Numbered from the stretch's first letter, positions 18,349 through 28,179 are shown. The stretch: 64,000 nt of DNA from Parabacteroides sp. TM07-1AC (GCF_003480915.1 NZ_QUKD01000003.1:62001-126000); one strand, 5' to 3'. A program made the numbers and translations. The notes: generated from the sequence alone by a model not told the origin.

Positions 18349-18400
18349 TATAATAGAGAAATCTTATGAAACTGGAATCAACAGGTTATTAAGCTTTTAT

Positions 18401-18444
18401 AAAAAAAGAAAAGAGGACCTGTCACCAAGACAAGCCCTCCTCTT
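18401..18444 (-). terminator. Terminator of the FadL-type gene
   Basis: On the minus strand a stem with arms 18429-18444 and 18411-18423 (imperfect) is followed by a T-rich run (complement of the A-run at 18401-18410). It lies 25 bp beyond the stop of 18469-19845. Confidence 0.7.
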
Positions 18445-18468
18445 CTGATTATTATATATATGTATAGG

Positions 18469-19845
18469 TTAAAAAGCGTAATCCAGGCTTAAGCCGAATA
18501 CTTTATTGGTACGGCTATATACGTTAGTTCCGGGAAGGCCCGTGCCACAGTAATCATCCGATTTCTTTGTATAATCACGGTAGCTTGTCCACATATACCC
18601 CACATTCAATGCCATCTTTTCGCTCAACATCAACTTAGCTCCGAAGCCCAGTGAGTAAGAGTCGCAGGAGAAACTGGTATCGCTCTGATATTTGTCTGAC
18701 AAACCATAATCTGTAATCTGAGCACCACCGCTAATAGTCAATCTCTTGATAACATCCCACTCGATGCCCAGCAAATACTCATTGGTACCTCTTTCGAGCT
18801 CTTTCTGCTTTCCACCGGCCATTCCAGCTTTCTTGTCATCGAAGAAGTGATACTCGACAGATGCTTTTAACATGGGTAAAAACCGATAAGAGGCAGCTAC
18901 AGAAAGCATTGAGGGAATATCGTTCGGCGTATTCACACCATGTTTATAAGCACCAACCAAAGATTCCGCACTATCAGGATAATCCAACTTCTTTGTATTG
19001 TTTTCGATGTTCAGGTTCGTCATGAACTCATATTTGGCACCGAAATTGAATTTACCATATTTGACATCGACTCCAAGAACCGGAGTGAGTCCCCAACCCG
19101 TCTGGTCGCAATCCAAAGCTAACGCCATCAATTCCGATCCGCCTAAATTCTGTTTTAGTTTCGCATTCAGATAACCCTCGTAGTTTCCTGAAAAATAATT
19201 CATCCGTCCACCGGCAAAGACAGAAATCCAATCCGTGATTTTGTATCCCAAACCAAGTTGTAGAGAATAAATATACTGTCTACCGTCCATCGCACTGTTA
19301 ATAGTATACATATCCGGAGTCACGATGGGACTTTTACCGCCTGACGCCACATAATTCGTCAAACTTTCCTTGAATATACCAGCCATAGCAGCCGATTCGA
19401 ACATGGGCAGACCATCGTTAAACGAAGCCTTACCGCCTCCTCCCGTGATGGCAAAGAATCCGGAAATAGTCCAGTCACCTTTTTTATAAGCCGCAAAAAC
19501 ACTCGGAATCACAGGAGCAGCCGCTTTTCCTTTGTAATACTTTTTGTAGTTTCCCACTGTCGGCTTCTGATTGGCCGGATCGAAACCATTGTATGTGCCA
19601 AAAGAGGCATCGATATTTCTAGTTTGGAAAGCACTCTGAATACTCACGCCTACACGAAAACCATCTGTCGGCAAGAAAGAAAGGCCCGCTGGGTTAGACA
19701 AAGCACCATCTATATCGATTGCAGCACCTCGCGAAAGTGATCTTAAAAAGGCTGCATGCTGATTGGTATTCGTCAATAATCCACCAGCGAAAGAAAGCAG
19801 AGGCATCATCATCAATGCCGCACCTAATAATACTTTTTTCTTCAT
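18469..19845 (-). CDS. FadL/OmpP1-type outer membrane transport protein
   Basis: 458 residues with a signal peptide (LLSFAGG) and the N-terminal FadL feature: an early AAFLRSLSRGAAIDIDGALSNPAGL segment with the NPAG motif. The rest is alternating strands and it ends in aromatic Phe (LDYAF), as beta-barrels do. FadL proteins pass hydrophobic molecules across the outer membrane. PorV of the type IX system is in the same superfamily but is shorter and lacks this N-terminal sequence, so FadL-type transport is preferred. The substrate is unknown. Confidence 0.85.
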   Translation of the reverse strand: MKKKVLLGAALMMMPLLSFAGGLLTNTNQHAAFLRSLSRGAAIDIDGALSNPAGLSFLPTDGFRVGVSIQSAFQTRNIDASFGTYNGFDPANQKPTVGNYKKYYKGKAAAPVIPSVFAAYKKGDWTISGFFAITGGGGKASFNDGLPMFESAAMAGIFKESLTNYVASGGKSPIVTPDMYTINSAMDGRQYIYSLQLGLGYKITDWISVFAGGRMNYFSGNYEGYLNAKLKQNLGGSELMALALDCDQTGWGLTPVLGVDVKYGKFNFGAKYEFMTNLNIENNTKKLDYPDSAESLVGAYKHGVNTPNDIPSMLSVAASYRFLPMLKASVEYHFFDDKKAGMAGGKQKELERGTNEYLLGIEWDVIKRLTISGGAQITDYGLSDKYQSDTSFSCDSYSLGFGAKLMLSEKMALNVGYMWTSYRDYTKKSDDYCGTGLPGTNVYSRTNKVFGLSLDYAF

Positions 19846-19972
19846 GTTTTACTTTTCATTATTACAAAACGGCGGTAAAGATAAATACTTTTCTTCAATA
19901 TTGCACACTTTTAACAAGAATGTGCGGCACAATTACATCATTTCTGTGCAATAGTTCTAGTTATACCCCTCT

Positions 19973-20003
19973 ATTTTCAATTTTCAATTCTCAATTTTCA
20001 ATT
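19973..20003. repeat. CAATTTTC repeat upstream of queC
   Basis: Four CAATTTTC or CAATTCTC units in tandem, the same family as 15413-15447. They end 8 bp before the queC -7 element TATCTTTG (20011-20018), so they occupy the -33 region. Confidence 0.75.
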
Positions 20004-20080
20004 AAAAAAGTATCTTTGCGGCGAAAAGGAACGTCTCCTTTTCCGTGTGCTTGCTGAACCACGTATAAAACAAGAAAAAT

Positions 20081-20743
20081 ATGAAACAACAAGAAGCCGC
20101 TTTGGTATGCTTCTCCGGTGGACAAGACTCCACGACCTGCCTGTTCTGGGCAAAGAAGCATTTTACACGTGTAGAAGCCGTTTGTTTTACTTACGGCCAG
20201 AAACATTCCCTGGAGATTGAAATTGCAAGAAAGATCGCAGCCGATGCCCATGTTCCGTTCCAGCTGCTGGACGTATCGTTGATCAGCCAGCTGGCTCCGA
20301 ACTCGCTGACAGACACCTCGATCGTCATGGACGAGGATAAGCCGGCAGACAGTTATCCCAACACATTCGTTCCCGGAAGAAACATGGTTTTCCTGACTTT
20401 CGCTGCCATCATGGCACGGAGCAAAGGGATTTTCCACCTGGTAACCGGTGTCTCGGAAGCTGACTTCAGCGGATATCCCGACTGTCGCGACACCTTTGTC
20501 CGCTCACTGAACGTCACGCTGAATCTAGCTATGGACGAACAGTTCGTCATCCACACCCCGCTGATGGACCGTGACAAGAGTGAAGTATGGGAGTTGTCCG
20601 ACGAACTGGGCGTATTCGACCTGGTCCGCACACAGACACTGACCTGCTACAACGGTGTTCCTGCCGACGGTTGCGGTCATTGCCCCGCCTGTAAATTGCG
20701 TAGAGAAGGATTGGAGAAATACCTAAACAGGAAGAAGAAATAA
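20081..20743 (+). CDS. queC: 7-cyano-7-deazaguanine synthase
   Basis: 220 residues with the PP-loop motif [12 protein letters not shown] at residues 10-21 and the zinc-binding CGHCPACK near the C-terminus. QueC converts 7-carboxy-7-deazaguanine to preQ0 with ATP and ammonia in the queuosine pathway. queF starts 4 bp after its stop, so two consecutive steps share one operon. No queD or queE lies nearby. Confidence 0.96.
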   Translation: MKQQEAALVCFSGGQDSTTCLFWAKKHFTRVEAVCFTYGQKHSLEIEIARKIAADAHVPFQLLDVSLISQLAPNSLTDTSIVMDEDKPADSYPNTFVPGRNMVFLTFAAIMARSKGIFHLVTGVSEADFSGYPDCRDTFVRSLNVTLNLAMDEQFVIHTPLMDRDKSEVWELSDELGVFDLVRTQTLTCYNGVPADGCGHCPACKLRREGLEKYLNRKKK

Positions 20744-20747
20744 GATT

Positions 20748-21212
20748 ATGGATACAAGAAAAGAAGAAAACGAACTGCACCTGTTAGGCGGTTCTACCGA
20801 ATATAAACAGGATTATGCCCCCGAAGTACTGGAAGCATTCACCAACAAACATCCAGGCAACGACTACTGGGTACGTTTCAACTGCCCGGAATTCACCAGC
20901 CTTTGCCCGATCACCGGACAGCCGGATTTTGCAACCATCCATATCGACTATATCCCCGATGTGAAAATGGTGGAAAGCAAGAGTTTGAAGTTATACCTTT
21001 TCAGTTTTCGCAGCCACGGTGCTTTTCATGAAGACTGTGTCAACATCATCATGAAAGACCTCATCAAACTGATGGATCCGAAGTATATCGAGGTGACAGG
21101 AATTTTCACCCCACGCGGCGGAATCAGCATTTATCCTTATTGTAACTATGGCCGTCCCGCAACCAAATACGAAAAGCTGGCGGAACAACGCCTTTTCAAT
21201 CACAACAGTTAA
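20748..21212 (+). CDS. queF: NADPH-dependent 7-cyano-7-deazaguanine reductase
   Basis: 154 residues, the short single-domain QueF type. The catalytic Cys is in [14 protein letters not shown] and the [14 protein letters not shown] motif binds NADPH; a later FHEDCVN is typical. It reduces the nitrile of preQ0 to preQ1 and follows queC by 4 bp. Confidence 0.96.
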   Translation: MDTRKEENELHLLGGSTEYKQDYAPEVLEAFTNKHPGNDYWVRFNCPEFTSLCPITGQPDFATIHIDYIPDVKMVESKSLKLYLFSFRSHGAFHEDCVNIIMKDLIKLMDPKYIEVTGIFTPRGGISIYPYCNYGRPATKYEKLAEQRLFNHNS

Positions 21213-21301
21213 ACGTATTTTCCGGTAAAAGCAGTTACAACATGGCAAATTATTATGTAGATTTGCATCATAAAATATGTAAACCTAAAATAATTTAGAC
21301 C

Positions 21302-22087
21302 ATGAAGAAAAGAGACTTCACCAGCAAAGCCGTACTGGCAGCCATAGCTTGTACGGCTTGTGTAAGCATGAGTGCGCAACAGAAAGAGTATCCACAACCT
21401 GAAAAAATGACTCCGGGCATGTCGGAATACTGGACACCGCAACCCAAGATCGTCACTCCGGGAGATATCAAAACAAACTCGGCTCCGTCCGACGCGATCG
21501 TCCTGTTCGACGGCAAAGACCTTTCCGCCTGGGAAAACACCAAAGGAGAACCGGCTCAATGGATTGTACACGATGGCGTATTCACCGTGAATAAGAAAGC
21601 CGGAGATATCCAAACCAAACAGAAATTCGACAGCTACCAGCTGCATATCGAATGGTGCGTTCCGGAAAACATCACAGGAACAAGCCAGGCACGCGGTAAT
21701 AGCGGTATTTTTATGCAAGGAATGTATGAAGTCCAGGTGCTCGATTGCTACAACAACGAAACATACGTGAACGGACAGACCGGAAGTATCTACAAACAGA
21801 CACCGCCGTTGGCAAACGCCATGCGCAAACCGGGTGAATGGAATGTATACGATATCATTTATTCCGCTCCTGTTTTCAAAGAAGACGGAACCTATCGCGT
21901 GCCGCCCCGCATCACCGTTATCCAAAACGGCATCGTTTTGCAGAACAACACGACGATCCTCGGAACAACCGAATACATCGGCTTCCCGAAAGTGATCCCT
22001 CACGGAGCCGGCCCGATCATCCTGCAGAGCCACGGTGATCCCAGCGAACCGATCAGCTTCCGCAATATCTGGTTAAGAGAAATGTAA
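21302..22087 (+). CDS. DUF1080 (3-keto-disaccharide hydrolase-like) secreted protein
   Basis: 261 residues with a Sec signal peptide (CVSMSAQ). The domain has DAIVLFDGKDLSAWENTKG, RGNSGIFMQGMYEVQVLDCYNN and a final ISFRNIWLREM, all DUF1080 features. It is not a lipoprotein, unlike the relative at 10898-11749, and has no oxidoreductase neighbour. A -7 element TAGATTTG is at 21258-21265. The last codons and stop fall inside a 60-bp perfect palindrome (22078-22137). Confidence 0.85.
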   Translation: MKKRDFTSKAVLAAIACTACVSMSAQQKEYPQPEKMTPGMSEYWTPQPKIVTPGDIKTNSAPSDAIVLFDGKDLSAWENTKGEPAQWIVHDGVFTVNKKAGDIQTKQKFDSYQLHIEWCVPENITGTSQARGNSGIFMQGMYEVQVLDCYNNETYVNGQTGSIYKQTPPLANAMRKPGEWNVYDIIYSAPVFKEDGTYRVPPRITVIQNGIVLQNNTTILGTTEYIGFPKVIPHGAGPIILQSHGDPSEPISFRNIWLREM

Positions 22088-22137
22088 TCATAGAAAGGGG
22101 ACGCAGATCTGCGTCCCCTTTCTATGATTACATTTCT
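22078..22137. repeat. 60-bp perfect palindrome over the end of the DUF1080 gene
   Basis: Thirty bases match without mismatch on each side of the centre between 22107 and 22108. The core GGGGACGCAGATCTGCGTCC is shared with the inverted repeat at 25712-25825. It includes the gene's stop codon (22085-22087) and can act as a hairpin, though no clean T-run follows. Confidence 0.9.
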
Positions 22138-22308
22138 AATTACCAAACCTTATCGTTCCCCTCTATTCCGTTTATCGGCAAAATCCCCGTTTTCGTCTAT
22201 GAACCAACCTCCTATTTCTATTCTAATTGTATAGGAATTTAATGCAAAGTAGTTTTGCTTCAGAAAATAAAGGTAAAAAGATTGTTTAGGTCGCAAAACG
22301 AAAGCATT

Positions 22309-23664
22309 ATGAAACAGATCTCTCTAATAATCCTATCCTGCCTGCTTCTTCTGCCTGCCGGAATGAAAGCAGAGGACGACATGCCGAAGCAGTGGACGCT
22401 TCGTGATTGCATTGATTATGCCCTGGAGCATAACATCACCATCCGCCGTAACCGCATCAGCGTCGAGAGCACGCAAGAAGATGTAAAGTCGGCAAAGGCG
22501 GATTTCCTTCCTTCCCTGAGTGGAAATATCAGCCAGCGCATCGTGAACCGCCCGAACAGTGCCAGCGGTACGATCATCAGTGGCGACAACATCACCACCA
22601 GCGAAAGTAAAACCTCTTATAACGGCAGTTACGGCATCGATGCCAACTGGACGGTTTACAACGGCAGCAAACGGGTAAACACTGTCAAACAGCAACAACT
22701 GAACAGCCGCATCGCCGAACTCTCCGTCGATGAAAGCGAAAACACCATCGAGGAAAACATCACCCAGCTGTACGTACAGATACTCTATTCCGCCGAAGCA
22801 GTCAAAGTGAACGAATCGACCCTGGAAGTCAGTCAGAAAGAATACGAACGTGCACAGGAACTGTTCAATGCCGGCAGCATCGCCTCCAGCGACCTCGCCC
22901 AACTCGAAGCACAGGTGAGCAGCAATAACTACCAACTGGTCACCTCGCAAACGACTTTGCAGGATTACAAGCTGCAACTGAAACAGCTGCTCGAACTGGA
23001 CGGCGATTTCGAAATGGATCTTTACATGCCACAACTCGACGACAGCAGCGTATTGATACCGCTGCCCGGCAAAGACGATGTCTACCAGACCGCCCTCAAC
23101 CTGCGCCCTGAAATAGAATCCGGGAAATTGAATATCCAGTCTTCCGACCTGAGTATCAAGATGGCACGTGCCGGATATATCCCGACACTGAGCCTCAGCG
23201 CCGGGATCGGAACGACCAATGCCAACGGCAACGATTTCAGCTTCAGCGAACAGGTCAAACAGAACTGGAACAACTCCCTGGGCCTGACCCTGAGTATCCC
23301 CATCTTCGACAAACGACAGGCAAAGACAGCTGTCAACAAAGCGAAGCTACAAAAGCAAACCAGCGAGCTCGACCTGATGGACAACCAGAAGACACTCTAC
23401 AAAACGATTGAAAGCCTCTGGCTGACAGCCAACAGCGCCCAACAGCAATATGTAGCTGCAGCACAGAAGCTGAAAAGCACAGAAGCCAGCTACGCCCTTG
23501 TCAGCGAACAGTTCAACGTCGGCATGAAAAATACGGTAGAACTGCTCACCGAGAAAAACAATCTCCTGAGTGCCCAGCAGGAAACGCTACAGGCCAAATA
23601 TACGGCCATCCTCAACGCAGGTTTGCTGCGCTTCTACCAAGGTGAAGAAATCGTGATGTTCTAA
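22309..23664 (+). CDS. TolC-family outer membrane efflux protein
   Basis: 451 residues from the ATG at 22309 (MKQISLIILSCLLLLPAG), which gives a proper signal peptide; the in-frame start at 22255 does not. It has the two-fold repeat of long helices (YERAQELFNAGSIASSDLAQLE and YALVSEQFNVGMKNTVELL) of TolC proteins. It forms the outer membrane duct for the export system encoded next: adaptor (23690), ATPase (24960) and permease (25859). Confidence 0.93.
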   Translation: MKQISLIILSCLLLLPAGMKAEDDMPKQWTLRDCIDYALEHNITIRRNRISVESTQEDVKSAKADFLPSLSGNISQRIVNRPNSASGTIISGDNITTSESKTSYNGSYGIDANWTVYNGSKRVNTVKQQQLNSRIAELSVDESENTIEENITQLYVQILYSAEAVKVNESTLEVSQKEYERAQELFNAGSIASSDLAQLEAQVSSNNYQLVTSQTTLQDYKLQLKQLLELDGDFEMDLYMPQLDDSSVLIPLPGKDDVYQTALNLRPEIESGKLNIQSSDLSIKMARAGYIPTLSLSAGIGTTNANGNDFSFSEQVKQNWNNSLGLTLSIPIFDKRQAKTAVNKAKLQKQTSELDLMDNQKTLYKTIESLWLTANSAQQQYVAAAQKLKSTEASYALVSEQFNVGMKNTVELLTEKNNLLSAQQETLQAKYTAILNAGLLRFYQGEEIVMF

Positions 23665-23689
23665 GTAAAAAATAAAAACAGAAAAAGAT

Positions 23690-24910
23690 ATGAACAAGAA
23701 ACTTATTATCGGTATAGCAGGCGTGCTGGTCGTAGCCGGAGGAATCTGGTTCTTTACAGGTAAATCGTCGAAAGGCGGCATCAGCCTCGAAACCGCCAAA
23801 GTGAACCGCAGCTCCATCTCAAACACAGTGACAGCTACCGGAACAGTAGAACCGGTGACGGAAGTGGAAGTCGGTACGCAGGTATCCGGCATCATCGACA
23901 AACTGTACGCAGACTACAACGACGTAGTGAAAGCCGGACAATTGATCGCAGAAATGGATAAAGTAAACCTGAAGGCCGAACTGGCATCCGCCCAGGCCCA
24001 GCTGGCAAGCAGCAAGAGCGAATACGAATACCAGCAGAAGAATTACGCACGTAACAAGGTGCTTTACGAAAAGAAACTGATCAGCGACTCCGATTATGAG
24101 ACAGCGACTTACAATTACGAAAAGTCGAAAGCCTCTTACGAACAGAATCAGGCTGCGATGGTCAAAGTGAACCGTAACCTCGAATACGCCACGATCACCA
24201 GCCCGATCGACGGTGTCGTTATCAACCGTGCCGTTGAAGAAGGGCAGACCGTTGCCGCCGGATTCGAAACGCCGACCCTGTTCACCATCGCCGCCGACCT
24301 GACCAAGATGCAGGTGATCGCCGATGTCGATGAAGCCGATATAGGCAACGTACACGACGGACAGCGCGTCAGCTTTACCGTCGATGCCTATCCGAACGAT
24401 GTATTCGAAGGAACCGTCTGGCAGATCCGCCTGGGCGACAGCAGTAGCAGCAGTTCGAGCAGTTCCACCAGCTCATCCTCTACGGTCGTAACCTATGAAG
24501 TAGTGATTACCGCCGACAATCCGGACCTGAAACTGAAACCCCGTCTGACAGCCAACGTGACGATCTACACGCTCGAACGCGATAACGTCCTGACCATTCC
24601 GACCAAGTCGTTACGTTTCGTTCCGGAAGAAGAACTACTCGTCGGCACCGGCCTGATCGCCGAAAACAGTGCCCAGGAAGCACCGGCCGGCAAACGTCTG
24701 GTTTGGGTTAAAGAAGGACAGCAGTTGCACCCGAAAGCCGTTACTGTCGGATCGACAAGCGGCAATATGATCGAAGTGATCGACGGACTGAACGAAGGCG
24801 AAGAAATCGCTGTCGACCTTACTTCGGACACACCGGCACAGGCCGCTGCCCCAACGGAAAAGAGTCCGTTCATGCCTGGCCCTCCGGGAAGCGATAAGAA
24901 GAAGAAATAA
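23690..24910 (+). CDS. MacA-like periplasmic adaptor
   Basis: 406 residues. An N-terminal membrane anchor (LIIGIAGVLVVAGGIWFF) precedes the biotinyl-lipoyl half-motif TVTATGTVEPVTEVEVGTQ, an alpha hairpin (residues about 95-160) and the second half TSPIDGVVINRAVEEGQTV. A near-pure Ser/Thr tract (residues 251-265) interrupts the beta-barrel domain and may vary in length. It links the TolC-like duct to the MacB-type permease. The ATPase gene follows after 49 bp that include a TTGACAG repeat. Confidence 0.92.
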   Translation: MNKKLIIGIAGVLVVAGGIWFFTGKSSKGGISLETAKVNRSSISNTVTATGTVEPVTEVEVGTQVSGIIDKLYADYNDVVKAGQLIAEMDKVNLKAELASAQAQLASSKSEYEYQQKNYARNKVLYEKKLISDSDYETATYNYEKSKASYEQNQAAMVKVNRNLEYATITSPIDGVVINRAVEEGQTVAAGFETPTLFTIAADLTKMQVIADVDEADIGNVHDGQRVSFTVDAYPNDVFEGTVWQIRLGDSSSSSSSSSTSSSSTVVTYEVVITADNPDLKLKPRLTANVTIYTLERDNVLTIPTKSLRFVPEEELLVGTGLIAENSAQEAPAGKRLVWVKEGQQLHPKAVTVGSTSGNMIEVIDGLNEGEEIAVDLTSDTPAQAAAPTEKSPFMPGPPGSDKKKK

Positions 24911-24914
24911 AAAT

Positions 24915-24946
24915 AGTTGACAGTTGACAAGTGATAGTTGACAGTT
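24915..24946. repeat. TTGACAG repeat between adaptor and ATPase genes
   Basis: Direct AGTTGACAGTTGACAAGTG-type repeats, related to 28175-28278, 50778-50812 and 60877-61008. Confidence 0.75.
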
Positions 24947-24959
24947 AAAAACAACAGCA

Positions 24960-25700
24960 ATGAAAGAGATAATCAAATTAGATAACATCAGGCGTGACTT
25001 CAAAGTCGGAGACGAGATCGTCCATGCCCTGCGTGGCGTCTCCTTCACGATACACGAAGGAGAGTTCGTCACCATCATGGGAACCTCCGGCTCGGGAAAA
25101 AGTACGCTGCTGAACACGTTGGGATGTCTCGACACACCGACCAAGGGCGAATATTATCTCGACGGCGTCTCCGTCCGCACGATGGGAAAGAATGCCCGTG
25201 CCACCCTGCGCAACCGGAAGATCGGATTTGTCTTTCAGAGTTACAACCTGTTGCCCAAAACGACAGCCGTAGAAAATGTAGAACTACCTCTGATGTACAA
25301 CCCCAACTTCAGTGCCTCCGCCCGCCATGAGAAAGCCGTGCAGGCATTGGTTGCCGTCGGCCTGGGCGACCGCCTGATGCACAAGAGCAACCAGATGTCC
25401 GGCGGACAGATGCAGCGTGTAGCCATCGCCCGCGCCCTGGTGAACGACCCGGCAGTGATCCTTGCCGACGAAGCAACGGGAAACCTGGATACACGTACGT
25501 CATTCGAGATCCTGGTACTCTTCCAGAAACTGCATGCCGAAGGACGTACCATCATCTTCGTAACGCACAACCCGGAAATTGCCCAGTACAGCAGCCGCAA
25601 CATCACCCTGCGTGACGGACATGTAACGGCCGACACGGTCAATACAAACATCCTGGATGCAGCAGAGGCTTTATCCAAATTACCAAAGAATGAAGACTGA
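24960..25700 (+). CDS. ABC transporter ATP-binding protein, MacB/LolD type
   Basis: 246 residues. Walker A is GTSGSGKSTL (residues about 41-50), the signature is MSGGQMQRVAIARAL, and Walker B is VILADEATGNLD. The LolD/MacB-type loop IGFVFQSYNLLPKTTAVENVELP is present. It drives the separate permease at 25859-27079; in Proteobacteria these are fused in MacB. A 114-bp repeat element (25712-25825) separates the two genes. Confidence 0.95.
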   Translation: MKEIIKLDNIRRDFKVGDEIVHALRGVSFTIHEGEFVTIMGTSGSGKSTLLNTLGCLDTPTKGEYYLDGVSVRTMGKNARATLRNRKIGFVFQSYNLLPKTTAVENVELPLMYNPNFSASARHEKAVQALVAVGLGDRLMHKSNQMSGGQMQRVAIARALVNDPAVILADEATGNLDTRTSFEILVLFQKLHAEGRTIIFVTHNPEIAQYSSRNITLRDGHVTADTVNTNILDAAEALSKLPKNED

Positions 25701-25711
25701 GACAAATAAAC

Positions 25712-25825
25712 TATTAGGGGACGCAGATGACGCAGAGAACACAGATGAACGCAGATTTGTGTTAAATAAGAAAATAAAAAGTCTGCGTCAATCTGCGTAT
25801 TCTGCGTCATCTGCGTCCCCTAATA
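25712..25825. repeat. Inverted repeat of the GACGCAGAT family
   Basis: 25-bp perfect arms (25712-25736/25801-25825) with further CGCAGA(T) and TCTGCG units inside. It shares its GGGGACGCAGAT core with the palindrome 22078-22137 and lies between two genes of one operon. Confidence 0.85.
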
Positions 25826-25858
25826 TTATCTTTACTGTACGATAAATTATACAAAACA

Positions 25859-27079
25859 ATGAACGGAACAAACCTCATAAAAATAGCCCTCCGTGCCCTT
25901 GCCAACAACAAGCTACGAGGATTCCTGACGATGCTCGGTATCATCATCGGCGTTGCCTCCGTGATCACGATGCTTGCCATCGGACAAGGATCGAAGCGGA
26001 GCATACAGGAACAGATCAGCGAGATGGGCTCGAATATGATCATGATACATCCCGGTGCCGATGTCCGGGGAGGTGTCCGTCAGGATGCTTCCGCTATGGA
26101 GACACTGAAGCTGGAAGACTATCAGAACATCGTCGACGAAACCCGTTACGTCTCTGCCGTCTCCCCTTCGGTCAACAGCAGCGGACAAGCCATCTTCGGA
26201 GCCAACAACGCCCCGACCACCGTCTACGGTATCAGTCCCGACTATCTCGAAATCCGCCGTTACAAGGTGGAAGACGGCGATATGTTCACCGAACAGGACA
26301 TCCAGACAGCAGCGAAGGTCTGTGTAGTCGGTAAAACCGTAGTCGACAACCTCTTTTCCAACGGCGAAAGCCCCGTCGGCAAAGTCATACGCTTTCAGAA
26401 ATTACCTTTCCGCATCGTAGGCGTGCTGGAAAGCAAAGGATACAACAGCATGGGAATGGACCAGGACGACCTAATCTTAGCTCCATACACAACTATTCAG
26501 AAAAAAGTTCTGGCCATCACCCATCTGCAAGGCATCACCTGTTCGGCCCTCAAAGAGGAATACACCGACCAGGCCATTGACGAGATAACGGAAATACTGC
26601 GCCGCAACCATAAGTTGAAGGAAAGTGACGATGATGATTTTACCATCCGTAGTCAGCAGGAGTTGAGCACGATGTTGACAAGTACTACGGACATGATGAC
26701 CGTGCTGTTGGCGGCTGTGGCGGGTATTTCGTTGCTCGTTGGTGGTATCGGGATTATGAACATCATGTATGTCAGCGTCACGGAGCGTACCCGCGAGATC
26801 GGCTTGCGTATGAGTATCGGGGCAAAAGGGATCGACATCCTCGCCCAGTTCCTGATCGAATCCATCCTGATCAGTGTGACCGGCGGACTGATCGGTGTCG
26901 TATTGGGTGTAGGAGCCGCCCTGGTGGTGAACGGCGTCGCCCACTTCCCGATCTATATCCAACCGTGGAGCGTTATGCTTTCATTCGCCGTCTGTACCGT
27001 CACCGGTGTCTTCTTCGGATGGTATCCGGCCAAGAAAGCCGCCCAGCTCGATCCGATCGAAGCAATCCGTTACGAATAA
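25859..27079 (+). CDS. MacB-type ABC permease
   Basis: 406 residues with four membrane segments in the MacB/FtsX layout: one near residues 20-42 (GFLTMLGIIIGVASVITML), a long periplasmic MacB core domain, and three in the C-terminal third (TDMMTVLLAAVAGISLLVGGIGIMN in pieces, then FLIESILISVTGGLIGVVLG and a last helix ending GWYPAKKAAQLDPIEAIRYE). It works with the ATPase, adaptor and TolC-like duct, probably exporting a peptide, lipid or drug. Confidence 0.94.
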   Translation: MNGTNLIKIALRALANNKLRGFLTMLGIIIGVASVITMLAIGQGSKRSIQEQISEMGSNMIMIHPGADVRGGVRQDASAMETLKLEDYQNIVDETRYVSAVSPSVNSSGQAIFGANNAPTTVYGISPDYLEIRRYKVEDGDMFTEQDIQTAAKVCVVGKTVVDNLFSNGESPVGKVIRFQKLPFRIVGVLESKGYNSMGMDQDDLILAPYTTIQKKVLAITHLQGITCSALKEEYTDQAIDEITEILRRNHKLKESDDDDFTIRSQQELSTMLTSTTDMMTVLLAAVAGISLLVGGIGIMNIMYVSVTERTREIGLRMSIGAKGIDILAQFLIESILISVTGGLIGVVLGVGAALVVNGVAHFPIYIQPWSVMLSFAVCTVTGVFFGWYPAKKAAQLDPIEAIRYE

Positions 27080-27105
27080 GAAATTATTTAATATCTTTGT
27101 AAAAG

Positions 27106-28179
27106 ATGAAAACAGAAACGACAACACATACGCATATATCTCCCCCTTTCAAGGGAATGGGCAGCATTATCCATATTGCTGCCTGGGGGATTTTGTTCGG
27201 CCTGCCGTTCTTCTTTACGGGCAGGGAATCACAGGAACTGACGGTGATCAGCTATCTGCGCTCCGTCATCGTTCCGCTTTCGTTCATGATGGTTTTCTAT
27301 GTGAACTATTTCCTGTTGGTAAACCGTTATCTGTTTTCACGCCACGGATGGAAGTTCTTCCTCAGCAACGTCCTGCTGATCGCCTTTGCGATGCTGGCGG
27401 TACATCTGTTGATGCAACTGCTTCCGCCGCCGGAGATACACCGCCCGCACCGTCCGGAAAGGGAGTTGCAGGAGATCATCGGCTTCTTCCTCGTCAATGC
27501 CATGCTGTATGCGCTGGTGGCAGGTCTGAGTGTCGCCATCAAGATGACGAGCGGCTGGTATCAGGTAGAATCCATGCGCCGCGAACTGGAGAAGAGCCGG
27601 GCGGAAGCCGAACTTCAGAACCTGAAAAGCCAGCTGAACCCACATTTCCTGTTCAACACGCTCAACAATATCTACAGCCTGATCGCTTTCAGTCCCGAAC
27701 GAGCACAAGAAGCCGTCCACGACCTGAGTCGCCTGCTGCGTTACGTCCTTTACGACAGTAGCCAGCCGCACGTCTTGCTGGAAAGCGAACTGGATTTTAT
27801 CCGCAACTATGTGGAACTGATGCGCATCCGCCTGCCGGAGCATGTGGAACTGAAAACGGAGATATCCGCCGTCCAGCCGGATGCCATGATCGCCCCCTTG
27901 TTGTTCATCTCCCTGATCGAGAATGCCTTCAAACATGGCGTCAGCAACAGCCAGCCCTCGTTCATCCATCTGGATATACACCAGAACGGCGACCTGGTTG
28001 TCTGCATCCTGAAAAACAGTTATTTCCCCAAAGATGCGGAACAGGACAAGAGCGGTTCGGGAATCGGCATCAAGAACCTGCGCAAACGGCTTGAATTAAT
28101 TTATCCGAACAAACATATTTTCTCATGCGGTGTAGACGGTGACAGTTATCATAGCATGCTGGAAATACAAATCAATTGA
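27106..28179 (+). CDS. LytS/YehU-type sensor histidine kinase
   Basis: 357 residues. Four membrane segments fill residues about 20-145, followed by a short coiled stretch. The His_kinase family motif NLKSQLNPHFLFNTLNNIYSL has the phosphorylated His at residue 180, and the C-terminal ATPase has SLIENAFKHG and GSGIGIKNLRKRLELIYP. A TATCTTTG element (27092-27099) ends only 6 nt before the ATG, so an internal, nearly leaderless start is possible. The stop codon falls in a TTGACAG repeat. Its regulator is 28293-29063. Confidence 0.93.
   Translation: MKTETTTHTHISPPFKGMGSIIHIAAWGILFGLPFFFTGRESQELTVISYLRSVIVPLSFMMVFYVNYFLLVNRYLFSRHGWKFFLSNVLLIAFAMLAVHLLMQLLPPPEIHRPHRPERELQEIIGFFLVNAMLYALVAGLSVAIKMTSGWYQVESMRRELEKSRAEAELQNLKSQLNPHFLFNTLNNIYSLIAFSPERAQEAVHDLSRLLRYVLYDSSQPHVLLESELDFIRNYVELMRIRLPEHVELKTEISAVQPDAMIAPLLFISLIENAFKHGVSNSQPSFIHLDIHQNGDLVVCILKNSYFPKDAEQDKSGSGIGIKNLRKRLELIYPNKHIFSCGVDGDSYHSMLEIQIN

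Noticed and set aside
18469..19845. PorV of the type IX system
   Set aside because: It is in the FadL superfamily, but the length and N-terminus with the NPAG motif fit general FadL transporters better.
27006..27761. ORF overlapping the permease end and the sensor kinase
   Set aside because: It is a shadow; the kinase frame has all HK motifs.
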